Assembly (NCBI RefSeq): GCF_025147485.1
Contig: NZ_CP102263.1
Coordinates: 1,873,501-1,937,500, forward strand
Direction: 5' to 3'
DNA from: Bacteroides uniformis
GTDB taxonomy: Bacteria; Bacteroidota; Bacteroidia; Bacteroidales; Bacteroidaceae
DNA: 64,000 nucleotides
The position numbers and the translations under genes were made by a program. A model generated the notes under the pieces. It was not told the DNA's origin, did not search any database, and worked only from the letters and a program-made list of their open reading frames with translations. Below, one piece after another: positions 26,350-34,993 of this stretch; positions within the stretch are counted from its first letter, which is position 1; each line of letters begins with the position of its first letter.

Positions 26350-27675
26350 TTATTCCATATAGCGCGCTACTTTTCCACTGATTTGCAGTAGGGAGATTTC
26401 ACATAATTTGGTATCATATTCTGCGGAGAGAATACGTTCTTCTGCATCCAGCAGACTCTTTTGGGCTTCGCGCATCTCGATTCCCGAGAGGTTGCCCAGC
26501 ATATATCGTTCCATGGCAATCTCGTGGTTCTCCTTGGCAGCCACAAGGTTCTGGCGTTCCAGGTTCAGCATTTGCAGGTTGTTTTGGTAGGCCTGCCATA
26601 GGTTGCTGAGGTCGGCGCGCAGGGCTTGCTCCAGTTGCTCCCGTTCCAGGCGAGCGTTCTGCACGGCAATGCGGGCATTCTTGCGTTCGCGGCGCCGGTT
26701 GCCGTCGAACAGATTGAAGCCGACCGTGACGCCGAAGTTCAGACCGAGGTTGCTGCGGCGGCTGTTGGCAGAGATGTCATACTTGTTGAGGGTGTAGCCG
26801 TATCCGCCGTTCATCTTCACGTATGGGTAGTCGCGCGAGCAGACTTTCTTGTAGTCCAGACGGGCCAGGGTATTGTTCTGTTCGGCACGTAGCAGTGAGG
26901 CGTTGATGGTGAGGGTGGCGTTCCACAGCTCCTCGAAGTTCAGGGAGGCGGTCACGTTGATGAGGCTGTCTTGTATGATAAACGGCTGGTCTACATCTTT
27001 GTTTGCCATGAGTTCGTTCAGCTGGATACGTGAGGTGTGCAGCAGTTCCTGCTGTTTCATGTATTGGGCACTGTCGGCATTGAAGTCCACTTTGGCCTGC
27101 TGGTAGTCCAGGCGCGAGAAGTTACCGATGTGGTAACGCTCTTCCACAATGCGCAGGCGCTCTTTGGATAGCGATACGGCATAACGGAAGTTCTTCAAGC
27201 GGATTTTTTGCTGAACATAGTTATAGTATTCGGCGGCTATGTTGGCTATCAGGTCCTCGATGGCGATGCGCGTATTGGTCTCGCCTTGGCGTTCCAGCTC
27301 CTTGAGCCGTTGGTAGTTGGCGGTAATGTTGAAACCGTCGAAGATGGTCCAGTTCAGGTTGATGCCTGCATCGAGAGTTTGGTCAAATACTCCGTTGTCC
27401 TTGGTTGTCTCTCCGGTGGCTCGGGCTTTGGTCTCGGTATTGTCTATGGTTCCCTTGTAGCCGGCGGAGAGGTCCAGTGTGGGCAGGTAGCCCGCATTGC
27501 CCAATGTGGCGTTGTTCTTGCTGACCTGCTCTTCATTGCGGACAATGCGCAGGGAGTAGTTGTTCAGCAATCCCTGCTCCAGGCAGGACTTCAAGGTGTA
27601 GGTAGGCGCAGGCTGTGCATAAAGGCCCAGCGCTGTGCAGGCAGTGGCTATGAAAATTAAAACAATGCGTTTCAT
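26350..27675 (-). CDS. TolC-family outer-membrane efflux protein
   Basis: The 441-aa protein has a cleavable signal peptide (MKRIVLIFIATACTALGLYAQ) and two outer-membrane-efflux-protein repeats of long helices rich in Arg, Glu and Gln (LKELERQGETNTRIAIEDLIANIAAEYYNYVQ region and RRRERKNARIAVQNARLEREQLEQALRADLSNLWQAYQNN region). It forms the outer-membrane duct of the three-part efflux pump encoded upstream. Its start overlaps the stop of the RND pump gene by 4 bp, showing translational coupling. Confidence 0.94.
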   Translation of the reverse strand: MKRIVLIFIATACTALGLYAQPAPTYTLKSCLEQGLLNNYSLRIVRNEEQVSKNNATLGNAGYLPTLDLSAGYKGTIDNTETKARATGETTKDNGVFDQTLDAGINLNWTIFDGFNITANYQRLKELERQGETNTRIAIEDLIANIAAEYYNYVQQKIRLKNFRYAVSLSKERLRIVEERYHIGNFSRLDYQQAKVDFNADSAQYMKQQELLHTSRIQLNELMANKDVDQPFIIQDSLINVTASLNFEELWNATLTINASLLRAEQNNTLARLDYKKVCSRDYPYVKMNGGYGYTLNKYDISANSRRSNLGLNFGVTVGFNLFDGNRRRERKNARIAVQNARLEREQLEQALRADLSNLWQAYQNNLQMLNLERQNLVAAKENHEIAMERYMLGNLSGIEMREAQKSLLDAEERILSAEYDTKLCEISLLQISGKVARYME

Positions 27676-30600
27676 TCGGTCTTCAGTTTACTTCGGTTCG
27701 TTGATACATAACTATATATGGCAGGCACGATGTACATCGTCAGCAGTGTGGAGATGAGCATGCCGCCTACGACGGCAGTACCCATGGCGATGCGCTGGTT
27801 GCAGCCTTCGCCGGTGGCGTAGGCAAGCGGTATCAATCCCAGGATGGTGGAGGCACTCGTCATCAGGATGGGGCGCAGACGTTGCAGGGAGGCGTCCTTG
27901 ATGGCTCGCATCTTGTCTTCACCCGCTTCCTGCTTCTGATTGGCGAACTCCACAATCAGGATACCGTTCTTTGCTACCAGACCAATCAGCATGATGATGC
28001 CAATCTGGCTGAATATATTCATCGTGATGTCTCCGAAATACATGAATACCAGCGCGCCGGCAATGGCGAGAGGCACCGTCAGCATGATAATCAGCGGGTC
28101 TTTGAAGCTCTCGAACTGGGCGGCCAGAATCAGGTAAATCAGCACGATGGCAAGGATGAAGGCGAACATCAGACTGGAGGAGCTTTCGCGATACTCCTTG
28201 GAGTCTCCGGTCAGTGCGGTACGGAAGGTCTCGTCCAGTGTCTCCTTGGCAATCTTGTCCATTTCGTCCAGTCCTTGCCCGATGGTCTTCCCGTCGGCAA
28301 GCCCCGCGGAGATGGTGGCGGACACGAAACGGTTGTAACGGTACAGTTTCGGAGGGGCGATACCGCCGGTCAGCTCTATCAGGTTGTCCAGCTGCACCAT
28401 GTTCCCGTTGTCGCTTCGGATATAGATACCTTTCAGGTCGGCGGGCTTGTTGCGTTGCTGGCGGTTGATTTCGCCCAATATCTCGTATTGCTTTCCGTTC
28501 ATGTAGAAGTAGCCCATACGCTGTCCGCTCAAGCCGTATTGCAGAGTTTGGGCAATGTTCTTGGTGCTTACGCCCATGATACTCGCCTTGTCACGGTTGA
28601 TGTTGATGCGCGCTTCAGGCTTGCTGAACTTCAGGTTTACGTCTGCCATCTGGAATACCGGATTTTCGTAGACCTTCGTCATGAACTTGGGGAGCACCTC
28701 CTGCAATTTCTCGATATTAGTTGCCTGCAATACATACTGCACGGGCATACCGCCGCGCCGTCCTCCGAATGAGGAGGACTGCTGTACGAAAGAGCGTGCC
28801 ATGGTCTTTTTCTGCACTGCCTTCGACAACTTTTCGGCAACCTCCATCTGGGTATAGTCACGGTCTTTCATGTCTTTCAGTGTGATACGTACGTTACCGC
28901 TACCACTGGATACACGCGCTGTTACCGCTTCTGCATCCGGGATAATGGAGTCCACCAGATGATTGATGTCTTCGGTATAGTCGCGGATATATTCGTAAGT
29001 CACTCCTTCGGCACCCATTGTATTGATACTGATTTGCGAACGGTCCTCCAATGGCGCCATTTCAGCCGGGATAGTATTCCAAAGGACTCCGATAAGCAGG
29101 ATGGTGACGATGGTGAAGGGCAGGGCAATCCAGCGCCGTTTCAGGAAGGCGGCCAGTGACTGGCTGTATACCCGGTTCATCCCTTCGAAGAAAGGTTCGG
29201 TCTTGCGATAGAACCAGCTCTGCTGTTCCCTTTTGATTAAAAGTTTGGTGGCAAGCATCGGCGTAAAAGTCAATGCGGCGAAGGAGGAGATAATCACCGA
29301 ACCGGAGACCACGATACTGAATTCGCGGAACAGTCGTCCTGTCGTACCGTCCATGAATACAATAGGGAAGAATACCGCCACCAGCGTAATGGTAGTGGAG
29401 ATGACGGCAAAGAAAATCTCCTTGGCTCCTTCTATGCCGGCTTCTTTCGGGGGCATCCCTTTCTCGATGCGGACATAAATGTTCTCCGTCATCACGATGG
29501 CGTCGTCCACCACCAAGCCCACGGCAAGCACCACGGCAAGCATGGAGAGCACATTGATGGAGAAACCGGCCAGATACATGATGAAGAAAGCTCCAATCAG
29601 CGAAACGGGGATTACAATACATGGCACAAGCGTCACACGCCAATCGCGCAAGAAGAGGAAAATGATGATGATAACCAGTACAAAGGCCTCATACACCGTC
29701 TGCTTCACCTCGTCGATAGAAGCGCGGATAAACTTGGTATTGTCAAAACCGTAGTTGTAATGAACATCTTCGGGAAGGTCTTTCTTCATCTTCTCCATGC
29801 GGTCATATACGGCGTTGGCTATTTCAATGTGGTTGGCACCCGGCTGCGGAATTACTACGACACCTACCATGGGCACACCGTTCATCTTCATATAACTTTT
29901 GATGTCGGCTGGTCCCAGTTCGGCACGTCCAATGTCGCTGAAGCGGACAATACGGTTACCGTCTTCCTTCAGGATAAGATTGTTGAACTCTTCGGCTGTA
30001 TGCATCAGACCCAACGTACGGATGGTGAGCTCGGTAGTGTTTCCTTCGATACTTCCGGAAGGGAGCTCTACGTTTTCGTTGTCCACCGCATTCTTTACAT
30101 CCAGAGGAGTGATTCCATAGCCGGACATCTTGATGGGGTCCAGCCAAAGCCGCATGGAATAGCGCTTTTCTCCCCAGATACTTACACTACTTACATCTGA
30201 AATAGTCTGAAGCTGCTCCTTGACAGTCAGGTCGGCTATTTCACTGAGCTCCAGTAGGGAACGTTTGTCACTTTGGAGGGCAACCATCAGGATAGGGGTG
30301 GCGTCCGCATCGGCTTTTGATACGGTAGGCGGGTCACAGTCACGAGGCAGATAGCGTTGTGCACGCGACACTTTATCACGTACGTCGTTGGCGGCGGTTT
30401 CCAGGTCAACGGAAAGCTCAAACTCTACTGTAATGCGTGATGAGCCTTGCTGGCTGACACTGGAGAGGGAGCGTATGCCGGGAATACCGTTGATGTTCTG
30501 CTCCAGAGGCTCCGTTATCTGGTTCTCGATGACATCGGCGTTGGCACCCGGATAGGAGCAGGATACTGATATGATGGGATTGTCTACAGATGGGTACTCG

Positions 30601-30704
30601 CGTACACCCAGATAATTGTAGCCGATGAAGCCAAACAGCAGGATTATCAGGGTAAGTACTGTCGAGAGTACCGGTCGCCGTATACTTAATTCGGATATAT
30701 TCAT
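27672..30704 (-). CDS. RND-family efflux pump, inner-membrane permease (HAE1 type)
   Basis: The 1010-aa protein has RND architecture: helix 1 (RRPVLSTVLTLIILLFGFIGYNYLGVREYP), a large periplasmic porter domain, the helix 4 proton-relay region (LAVGLVVDDAIVMTENIYVRIEKG), a second porter domain, and C-terminal helices (IGLVAKNGILIVEFANQ). It exports hydrophobic compounds or drugs using the proton gradient. It is the middle gene of an adaptor-pump-TolC operon. The 40-bp gap to the adaptor gene is filled by a heptamer element. The substrate is unknown. Confidence 0.95.
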   Translation of the reverse strand: MNISELSIRRPVLSTVLTLIILLFGFIGYNYLGVREYPSVDNPIISVSCSYPGANADVIENQITEPLEQNINGIPGIRSLSSVSQQGSSRITVEFELSVDLETAANDVRDKVSRAQRYLPRDCDPPTVSKADADATPILMVALQSDKRSLLELSEIADLTVKEQLQTISDVSSVSIWGEKRYSMRLWLDPIKMSGYGITPLDVKNAVDNENVELPSGSIEGNTTELTIRTLGLMHTAEEFNNLILKEDGNRIVRFSDIGRAELGPADIKSYMKMNGVPMVGVVVIPQPGANHIEIANAVYDRMEKMKKDLPEDVHYNYGFDNTKFIRASIDEVKQTVYEAFVLVIIIIFLFLRDWRVTLVPCIVIPVSLIGAFFIMYLAGFSINVLSMLAVVLAVGLVVDDAIVMTENIYVRIEKGMPPKEAGIEGAKEIFFAVISTTITLVAVFFPIVFMDGTTGRLFREFSIVVSGSVIISSFAALTFTPMLATKLLIKREQQSWFYRKTEPFFEGMNRVYSQSLAAFLKRRWIALPFTIVTILLIGVLWNTIPAEMAPLEDRSQISINTMGAEGVTYEYIRDYTEDINHLVDSIIPDAEAVTARVSSGSGNVRITLKDMKDRDYTQMEVAEKLSKAVQKKTMARSFVQQSSSFGGRRGGMPVQYVLQATNIEKLQEVLPKFMTKVYENPVFQMADVNLKFSKPEARININRDKASIMGVSTKNIAQTLQYGLSGQRMGYFYMNGKQYEILGEINRQQRNKPADLKGIYIRSDNGNMVQLDNLIELTGGIAPPKLYRYNRFVSATISAGLADGKTIGQGLDEMDKIAKETLDETFRTALTGDSKEYRESSSSLMFAFILAIVLIYLILAAQFESFKDPLIIMLTVPLAIAGALVFMYFGDITMNIFSQIGIIMLIGLVAKNGILIVEFANQKQEAGEDKMRAIKDASLQRLRPILMTSASTILGLIPLAYATGEGCNQRIAMGTAVVGGMLISTLLTMYIVPAIYSYVSTNRSKLKTE

Positions 30705-30713
30705 TCTTTACAA

Positions 30714-30756
30714 TTGATAATTAACGGTTGATAATTGACAGTTGTCAATTGATATT
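30714..30756. repeat. Heptamer element E2 (RND pump / adaptor gap)
   Basis: Six successive 7-bp units from 30714: TTGATAA, TTAACGG, TTGATAA, TTGACAG, TTGTCAA, TTGATAT. The central part is an inverted repeat (TTGACA/TGTCAA). The stop codon of the adaptor gene (30745-30747) lies within the fifth unit, so the element contributes the last codons of that gene. Confidence 0.65.
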
Positions 30757-31827
30757 GTCCAGTGTTACCGGTAGTCCGGTACGGAGTTGCAGGGTTCCCG
30801 AGGTGATGATGGTATCTCCTGCCTGCAAGCCTTGCAATACTTGTACTTCCGCTTCCGTACGGATTCCCGTAGTAATCTCTACCGGCTGGGCTTTTCCCGA
30901 CTTATAGAGGAATATCTTGTCTTTTCCCATTTCCGGCACAATGGCTTCGGACGGTACGGCAAGGGCGTCCTGAATTTCATCCTTGTTCAGCTTGATGCTG
31001 GCATAGCGGCCCGGAAGCACAGCTCCGTTGGCATTGGGATAAAGTGCACGGATTGTCAGGGTATGGGTAGTAGGGTCTATCTTTGATTCGCGTGCATAAA
31101 CCGTGGCGTGGAAGGTATTTAGCTTTCCTTCGAGAGTGAAGTCCAGTCCGGCGCCGGTCTTTACGTCATTGGCATACCGCTCGGGTACGGCAAATTCCAC
31201 CTTCAACGGCGAAATCTTGGTGAGTTTGGCTACAATGGTTGTAGGGGAAGCGTAAGTACCCACACTGACTTGGCGCAGACCGATGACACCGTCGAAAGGA
31301 GCACGCAGCTCAGTTTGTGCGATGTTCGATTCTATCAGGTCAATGTCGGCATTCAGGGTGGCCAGCTCGGTCTTTACTTGTTCGTAGGCTTCTTTACTGA
31401 CCGCATCCCTTTCCAGCAGGGCGTTCTGGCGAAACACGCGGTCTTCTGCCAACTTTAATTGGGAGACGAGGCGTTGCAATTGTGCTTGCAGCGGCCGGTC
31501 ATTAACTTTGGCAAGTAATTGTCCTTTCTTGACGAAGCTGCCTTCTTCAAAATTTATCTCTATGATTTTGCCGGATGTCTCGAAAGAAAGGTCCACTTCC
31601 TCATCCGGCAGCAGGCTGCCGCTGATTTGTATTTCATCCTTCAGCAGTTGCGGTTTGATTATTTTTGCGTTTACGTTTAGAATTTTCTTACCGCTACGTT
31701 GACCGGTCATCACCTTGTCTGCAGCGGCTAATTCTTCATTCTCTTTAGGTAATTGGGAGTAGATTCCTCCTCCAATCAGTCCGGCACCAATCACGATAAT
31801 GATGCCCCATTTAACTCTCTTATTCAT
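30745..31827 (-). CDS. RND efflux periplasmic adaptor (membrane fusion protein)
   Basis: The 360-aa protein has an N-terminal membrane anchor (WGIIIVIGAGLIGGGIYS). A lipoyl/barrel-sandwich half follows (GKIIEINFEEGSFVKKGQLLAKVNDRPL), then a coiled-coil hairpin of about 60 residues, the second lipoyl half (LRAPFDGVIGLRQVSVGTYAS), and C-terminal beta-barrel and membrane-proximal domains. It links the inner-membrane pump to TolC. It is the first gene of the efflux operon. Its final codons (DNIN and stop) fall in heptamer element E2. Confidence 0.94.
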   Translation of the reverse strand: MNKRVKWGIIIVIGAGLIGGGIYSQLPKENEELAAADKVMTGQRSGKKILNVNAKIIKPQLLKDEIQISGSLLPDEEVDLSFETSGKIIEINFEEGSFVKKGQLLAKVNDRPLQAQLQRLVSQLKLAEDRVFRQNALLERDAVSKEAYEQVKTELATLNADIDLIESNIAQTELRAPFDGVIGLRQVSVGTYASPTTIVAKLTKISPLKVEFAVPERYANDVKTGAGLDFTLEGKLNTFHATVYARESKIDPTTHTLTIRALYPNANGAVLPGRYASIKLNKDEIQDALAVPSEAIVPEMGKDKIFLYKSGKAQPVEITTGIRTEAEVQVLQGLQAGDTIITSGTLQLRTGLPVTLDNIN

Positions 31828-31948
31828 GTTGTAGTATTAGTAGTAATAAAATCAGCCTTAGATTAGACTACGGGAAAAGAGAATAGTTTAAAAGATAAAG
31901 AGTTAAAAAGTGTAAGAATATGGATTGGAAAGGTGATAAAATGACAAA

Positions 31949-32881
31949 TCAGTAAGCAGCCCGGTATTTTCCCTCCTCCTTGTCCTCCAGCATGTTCAGA
32001 TAAGAAGCGTAACGGGATTCGCTGATATAGTGCTTCTCGACAGCCTCGCGTACAGCGCATCCGGGTTCGTGGCGGTGGGTACAGTTGCCGTAACGGCAGT
32101 CGGCAGATACCTTGAATATTTCCGGGAAGTAGTGGCCTATCTCTTCTTCTTCCATATCGAATGTTCCGAAACCTTTGATGCCCGGAGTGTCAATGATATA
32201 TCCGTTGCCCGGAACCGGGAACATTTCTGAGAAGGTAGTGGTGTGCATACCTTTATTATGATAGGTGGATATCTCTCCGGTTTTAATCTCTATATCGGGC
32301 AGTATTGCCTTGATGAGTGTCGATTTCCCTACTCCGGAATGTCCGGAAAAGAGGGTTATGCGTCCTTTGAGTTCTTTCTCGATAGTGTCGATGCCTTCCC
32401 CTTTTCTGGCAGAAACCTTGAAACAAGGATAGCCGATGGTGGTGTAAAGGTTGATGAGACTGTCCAGATAGTGCAGTTCCTCTTCATTGTAGGCATCCAC
32501 TTTGTTGAATATAATCTTGACGGGAACACGGTATGCCTCGGCAGAGGCGAGAAAACGGTCTATAAAGGTAGTGGAGGTCTCGGGATAGTTCACCGTCACT
32601 ATGAGCATGCACTGGTCGAGGTTGGCAGCAAGAATGTGCGATTGCTTGGAAAGGTTGGAGGCGCGGCGGATGATGTAATTCTTCCGGTCCTCTATCTCGC
32701 TGATAAAGGCCGTACCTTCTTGGTTCAGTATGATGTTCACATAATCGCCTACAGCCACGGGATTAGTGCTTCGTATGCCTTTCAGCCGGAAGTTCCCTTT
32801 GATTTTACATTCAATCTCCCTTCCGTCGTCAGTCCGTACCAAGTACCAACTTCCGGTGTTTTTTATAACGAGTCCCCTCAA
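31949..32881 (-). CDS. rsgA: Ribosome small-subunit biogenesis GTPase RsgA
   Basis: The 310-aa protein has an N-terminal OB fold ([17 protein letters not shown]), a circularly permuted GTPase domain with G4 NKVDAY before G1 [11 protein letters not shown] and G3 DTPGIKGFG, and a C-terminal zinc-binding region [14 protein letters not shown]. RsgA assists late 30S subunit maturation. The start is TTG at 32881, giving [13 protein letters not shown]; relatives usually begin with ATG at this codon. It directly abuts heptamer element E3, so the element may have changed the start codon. No better ATG exists upstream. Confidence 0.95.
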   Translation of the reverse strand: MRGLVIKNTGSWYLVRTDDGREIECKIKGNFRLKGIRSTNPVAVGDYVNIILNQEGTAFISEIEDRKNYIIRRASNLSKQSHILAANLDQCMLIVTVNYPETSTTFIDRFLASAEAYRVPVKIIFNKVDAYNEEELHYLDSLINLYTTIGYPCFKVSARKGEGIDTIEKELKGRITLFSGHSGVGKSTLIKAILPDIEIKTGEISTYHNKGMHTTTFSEMFPVPGNGYIIDTPGIKGFGTFDMEEEEIGHYFPEIFKVSADCRYGNCTHRHEPGCAVREAVEKHYISESRYASYLNMLEDKEEGKYRAAY

Positions 32882-32884
32882 AAT

Positions 32885-32989
32885 AATTGAAAGTTGAAAG
32901 TTGAAAGTTGAAAATGGAAGGTTGAAAGGCTTCTATACTTGGTATATCGGTTTATTTTCAACTTTCCATTTTCCGTTTTCAACTTAATT
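32885..32989. repeat. Heptamer inverted-repeat element E3 (rsgA / frr gap)
   Basis: The left arm has six units (AATTGAA, three AGTTGAA, AATGGAA, GGTTGAA). The right arm from 32955 has TTTTCAA, CTTTCCA, TTTTCCG, TTTTCAA, CTTAATT. The arms are complementary with mismatches, around a 28-bp middle. The element spans from three bases after the rsgA start codon to the frr stop codon (32988-32990). Confidence 0.78.
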
Positions 32990-33548
32990 AAACGGTCATG
33001 ATTTCTTTATCCTTTGCAGCCAGCATGTCATCAATCTGCTTGATGAACTTGTCGTGAATCTTCTGCAGCTTTTCTTCACCGCCTTTCTGGGCGTCTTCGG
33101 CCAGTCCGTCCTTTACGGATTTCTTCAAGGCGTCGATGGCATCACGGCGTGCATTACGTACACTTACCTTGGCAGTTTCTCCTTCTCCCTTACACTGTTT
33201 GGCAAGTTGTTTACGGCGTTCTTCCGTCAGTGGCGGGATGCCGATACGGATAATCTCACCATTGTTTTCGGGCATGATGCCGAGACTGGAGTCAATGATG
33301 GCCTTTTCAATGACGCGGAACATGCTCTTATCCCATGGCTTGATGGCAATGCTGCGTGCGTCCGGAGTGGTTACGGCTGCCACATTGTTGATAGGAACCA
33401 TACTTCCATAAGAATCCACACGGATACCGTCCAGCAAACGGATATCGGCTTTTCCGGCGCGGATATGAGCCAGTGCCTCGTCCAGATACATGATGGCCAT
33501 GTCCATACTTTCTTGCGCTTCGTCTAAGATGTCTTTTACGTCTCTCAT
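32988..33548 (-). CDS. frr: Ribosome recycling factor
   Basis: Starting at ATG 33548 the protein is MRDVKDILDEAQESMDM and 186 aa, the usual length (E. coli 185). It has the RRF signature VNIPPLTEERRKQLAKQ in the form IGIPPLTEERRKQLAKQ, and the long helix ARRDAIDALKKSVKDGLAEDA. RRF and EF-G split post-termination ribosomes. A 14-codon upstream extension is possible on paper but no relative has it. It has its own -7 box. Its stop codon lies in heptamer element E3. Confidence 0.97.
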   Translation of the reverse strand: MRDVKDILDEAQESMDMAIMYLDEALAHIRAGKADIRLLDGIRVDSYGSMVPINNVAAVTTPDARSIAIKPWDKSMFRVIEKAIIDSSLGIMPENNGEIIRIGIPPLTEERRKQLAKQCKGEGETAKVSVRNARRDAIDALKKSVKDGLAEDAQKGGEEKLQKIHDKFIKQIDDMLAAKDKEIMTV

Positions 33549-33587
33549 ATTATTTTCGTTTTGAAATAGCTTTGATTTGAAACTTTG

Positions 33588-33595
33588 CAAATATA
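33588..33595 (-). promoter_or_regulatory. -7 promoter box of frr
   Basis: TATATTTG on the minus strand, 40 bp before the frr ATG, matches TAnnTTTG. Heptamer element E4 begins just upstream of it. Confidence 0.5.
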
Positions 33596-33600
33596 ATTAT

Positions 33601-33663
33601 TAAATTGAAAATTGAGAATTAAGAATTAAATAACATTCATTTTTTATTCTCCATTTTCCATTC
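33601..33663. repeat. Heptamer inverted-repeat element E4 (frr / pyrH gap)
   Basis: Nine consecutive 7-bp units: TAAATTG, AAAATTG, AGAATTA, AGAATTA, AATAACA, TTCATTT, TTTATTC, TCCATTT, TCCATTC. The first four and last four are roughly complementary. The pyrH stop codon (33662-33664) lies at the end of the ninth unit. Confidence 0.75.
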
Positions 33664-34372
33664 AATTGTGCACCAGTGTACCGATTTCTTCTCCTTGCAT
33701 CACTTTTTTCAGATTACCCACTGTGTCCATGTCAAAAACGATGATGGGCAGGTTATTCTCTTTGCACATGCAGGTGGCAGTGAGGTCCATCACTTTCAGA
33801 CCGCGCTTCAGCACTTCGTCGTAGGTGATGTCGTGGAACTTCGTGGCTGTCGGGTCCTTCTCCGGGTCGGCGGTGTAGATGCCGTCCACACGGGTACCTT
33901 TCAGCATGACATCCGCCTCAATCTCGATGCCGCGCAGACTGGAACCGGTATCGGTAGTGAAGAACGGATTGCCTGTACCGGCGGACATGATGACTACTTC
34001 GCCTGCTTCCATACATTCGATGGCACGCCATTTATTGTAGAATTCACCGATGGGTTCCATACGTACGGCAGTCAGCACGCGGACCTTCACGCCGGCAGCT
34101 ACCAGAGCCGAACTGAGTGCAAGGCTGTTGATGACGGTTGCCAGCATTCCCATCTGGTCGCCTTTCACACGGTCGAACCCTTTGTTGGCACCGCTCAATC
34201 CGCGGAAAATGTTTCCACCGCCTATCACGATGCCTATTTGTACTCCCAATTCGTGGATTTCTTTGATTTGAGCTGCGTACTCGGCAAGGCGTTTCTCGTC
34301 GATGCCGTATTGCTTTTCACCCATCAGGCTCTCGCCGCTGAGTTTCAATAAGATTCTTTTATAGGTTGCCAT
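33662..34372 (-). CDS. pyrH: UMP kinase
   Basis: Starting at ATG 34372 the protein is [18 protein letters not shown] and 236 aa, the usual length. It has the amino-acid-kinase fold motifs [32 protein letters not shown] and the C-terminal [20 protein letters not shown]. It phosphorylates UMP to UDP as the first committed step to UTP and CTP. In many bacteria pyrH and frr are neighbours, as here, but both have their own -7 boxes. The upstream extension to 34519 crosses the promoter and is not used. Confidence 0.97.
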   Translation of the reverse strand: MATYKRILLKLSGESLMGEKQYGIDEKRLAEYAAQIKEIHELGVQIGIVIGGGNIFRGLSGANKGFDRVKGDQMGMLATVINSLALSSALVAAGVKVRVLTAVRMEPIGEFYNKWRAIECMEAGEVVIMSAGTGNPFFTTDTGSSLRGIEIEADVMLKGTRVDGIYTADPEKDPTATKFHDITYDEVLKRGLKVMDLTATCMCKENNLPIIVFDMDTVGNLKKVMQGEEIGTLVHN

Positions 34373-34402
34373 AATATATAGTTTTGTTATATTGCTTTGC
34401 AG

Positions 34403-34410
34403 CAAAGATA
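34403..34410 (-). promoter_or_regulatory. -7 promoter box of pyrH
   Basis: TATCTTTG on the minus strand, 31 bp before the pyrH ATG. Confidence 0.6.
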
Positions 34411-34455
34411 AAGAATTAAACTGAAAAGTGCAGCAGAATGTGGTAGGATAGTTGC

Positions 34456-34971
34456 CTAACGCACAGTCTTTAGGAACTCGTCCATGCTGTGATATAGCGG
34501 AACGCCATAGCGGTTGCAAGTAATCCGCACATTGTCGTAGCGGTAGAAACCGGGTTCACAGATAACGTGCAATTTGCCCGAACGCATGTGCAGCCCCATC
34601 TCCAGCAGGGTGATGGGGGACTTGCTGCTTGCCAGGATATTCATGATTATCAGGTCGGCTTTTTCCAGATGTTCCAGTTCCCAGTTCACTTGATGTTCAA
34701 AGTCGGACATTTCGCCGCTGAGTCCCTTGTCCCTTCGGGGATTGTATAGGATGTATTTACCTTGGGGGCGTGCGCGGAACCAGTCGCAGGTTGCCTTTTG
34801 CCAGTCTATGCTTTTGCCCATGTCGATGGTGCCTGCCAGGAAAATTCTGGTGTATTCGGCTTCGTTCACTTCGGCTTTGCCTTCATCCGGGTGGAGTACT
34901 ATAACCTCGGACTGAGCCTGCAGCCCGATAGGAAACAACAGCAGTAAAAGCAGGTAGAGACTTTTCTTCAT
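34456..34971 (-). CDS. Exported nucleoside 2-deoxyribosyltransferase-like protein
   Basis: The 171-aa protein has a clear signal peptide ([20 protein letters not shown]) followed by a short Rossmann-like domain: [45 protein letters not shown], and [19 protein letters not shown]. This pattern, with the LLEMG glutamate, is that of the nucleoside 2-deoxyribosyltransferase-like family, whose classical members act on nucleosides in the cytoplasm. Export is unexpected and suggests a periplasmic or surface nucleotide-related substrate, which is inference. It sits 83 bp upstream of pyrH and 22 bp after the EamA transporter gene on the same strand. Confidence 0.8.
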   Translation of the reverse strand: MKKSLYLLLLLLFPIGLQAQSEVIVLHPDEGKAEVNEAEYTRIFLAGTIDMGKSIDWQKATCDWFRARPQGKYILYNPRRDKGLSGEMSDFEHQVNWELEHLEKADLIIMNILASSKSPITLLEMGLHMRSGKLHVICEPGFYRYDNVRITCNRYGVPLYHSMDEFLKTVR

Positions 34972-34993
34972 GGTTGGTGATGGTTTTATAGGA

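Noticed and set aside
31880..31925. A ninth heptamer tract between the adaptor and rsgA genes
   Set aside because: A-rich words recur near 7 bp, but the phase and sequence do not hold for more than two units.
34373..34519. 49-codon N-terminal extension of PyrH
   Set aside because: It crosses a perfect -7 promoter box and overlaps the upstream gene. UMP kinases start at MATYKR-like sequence.
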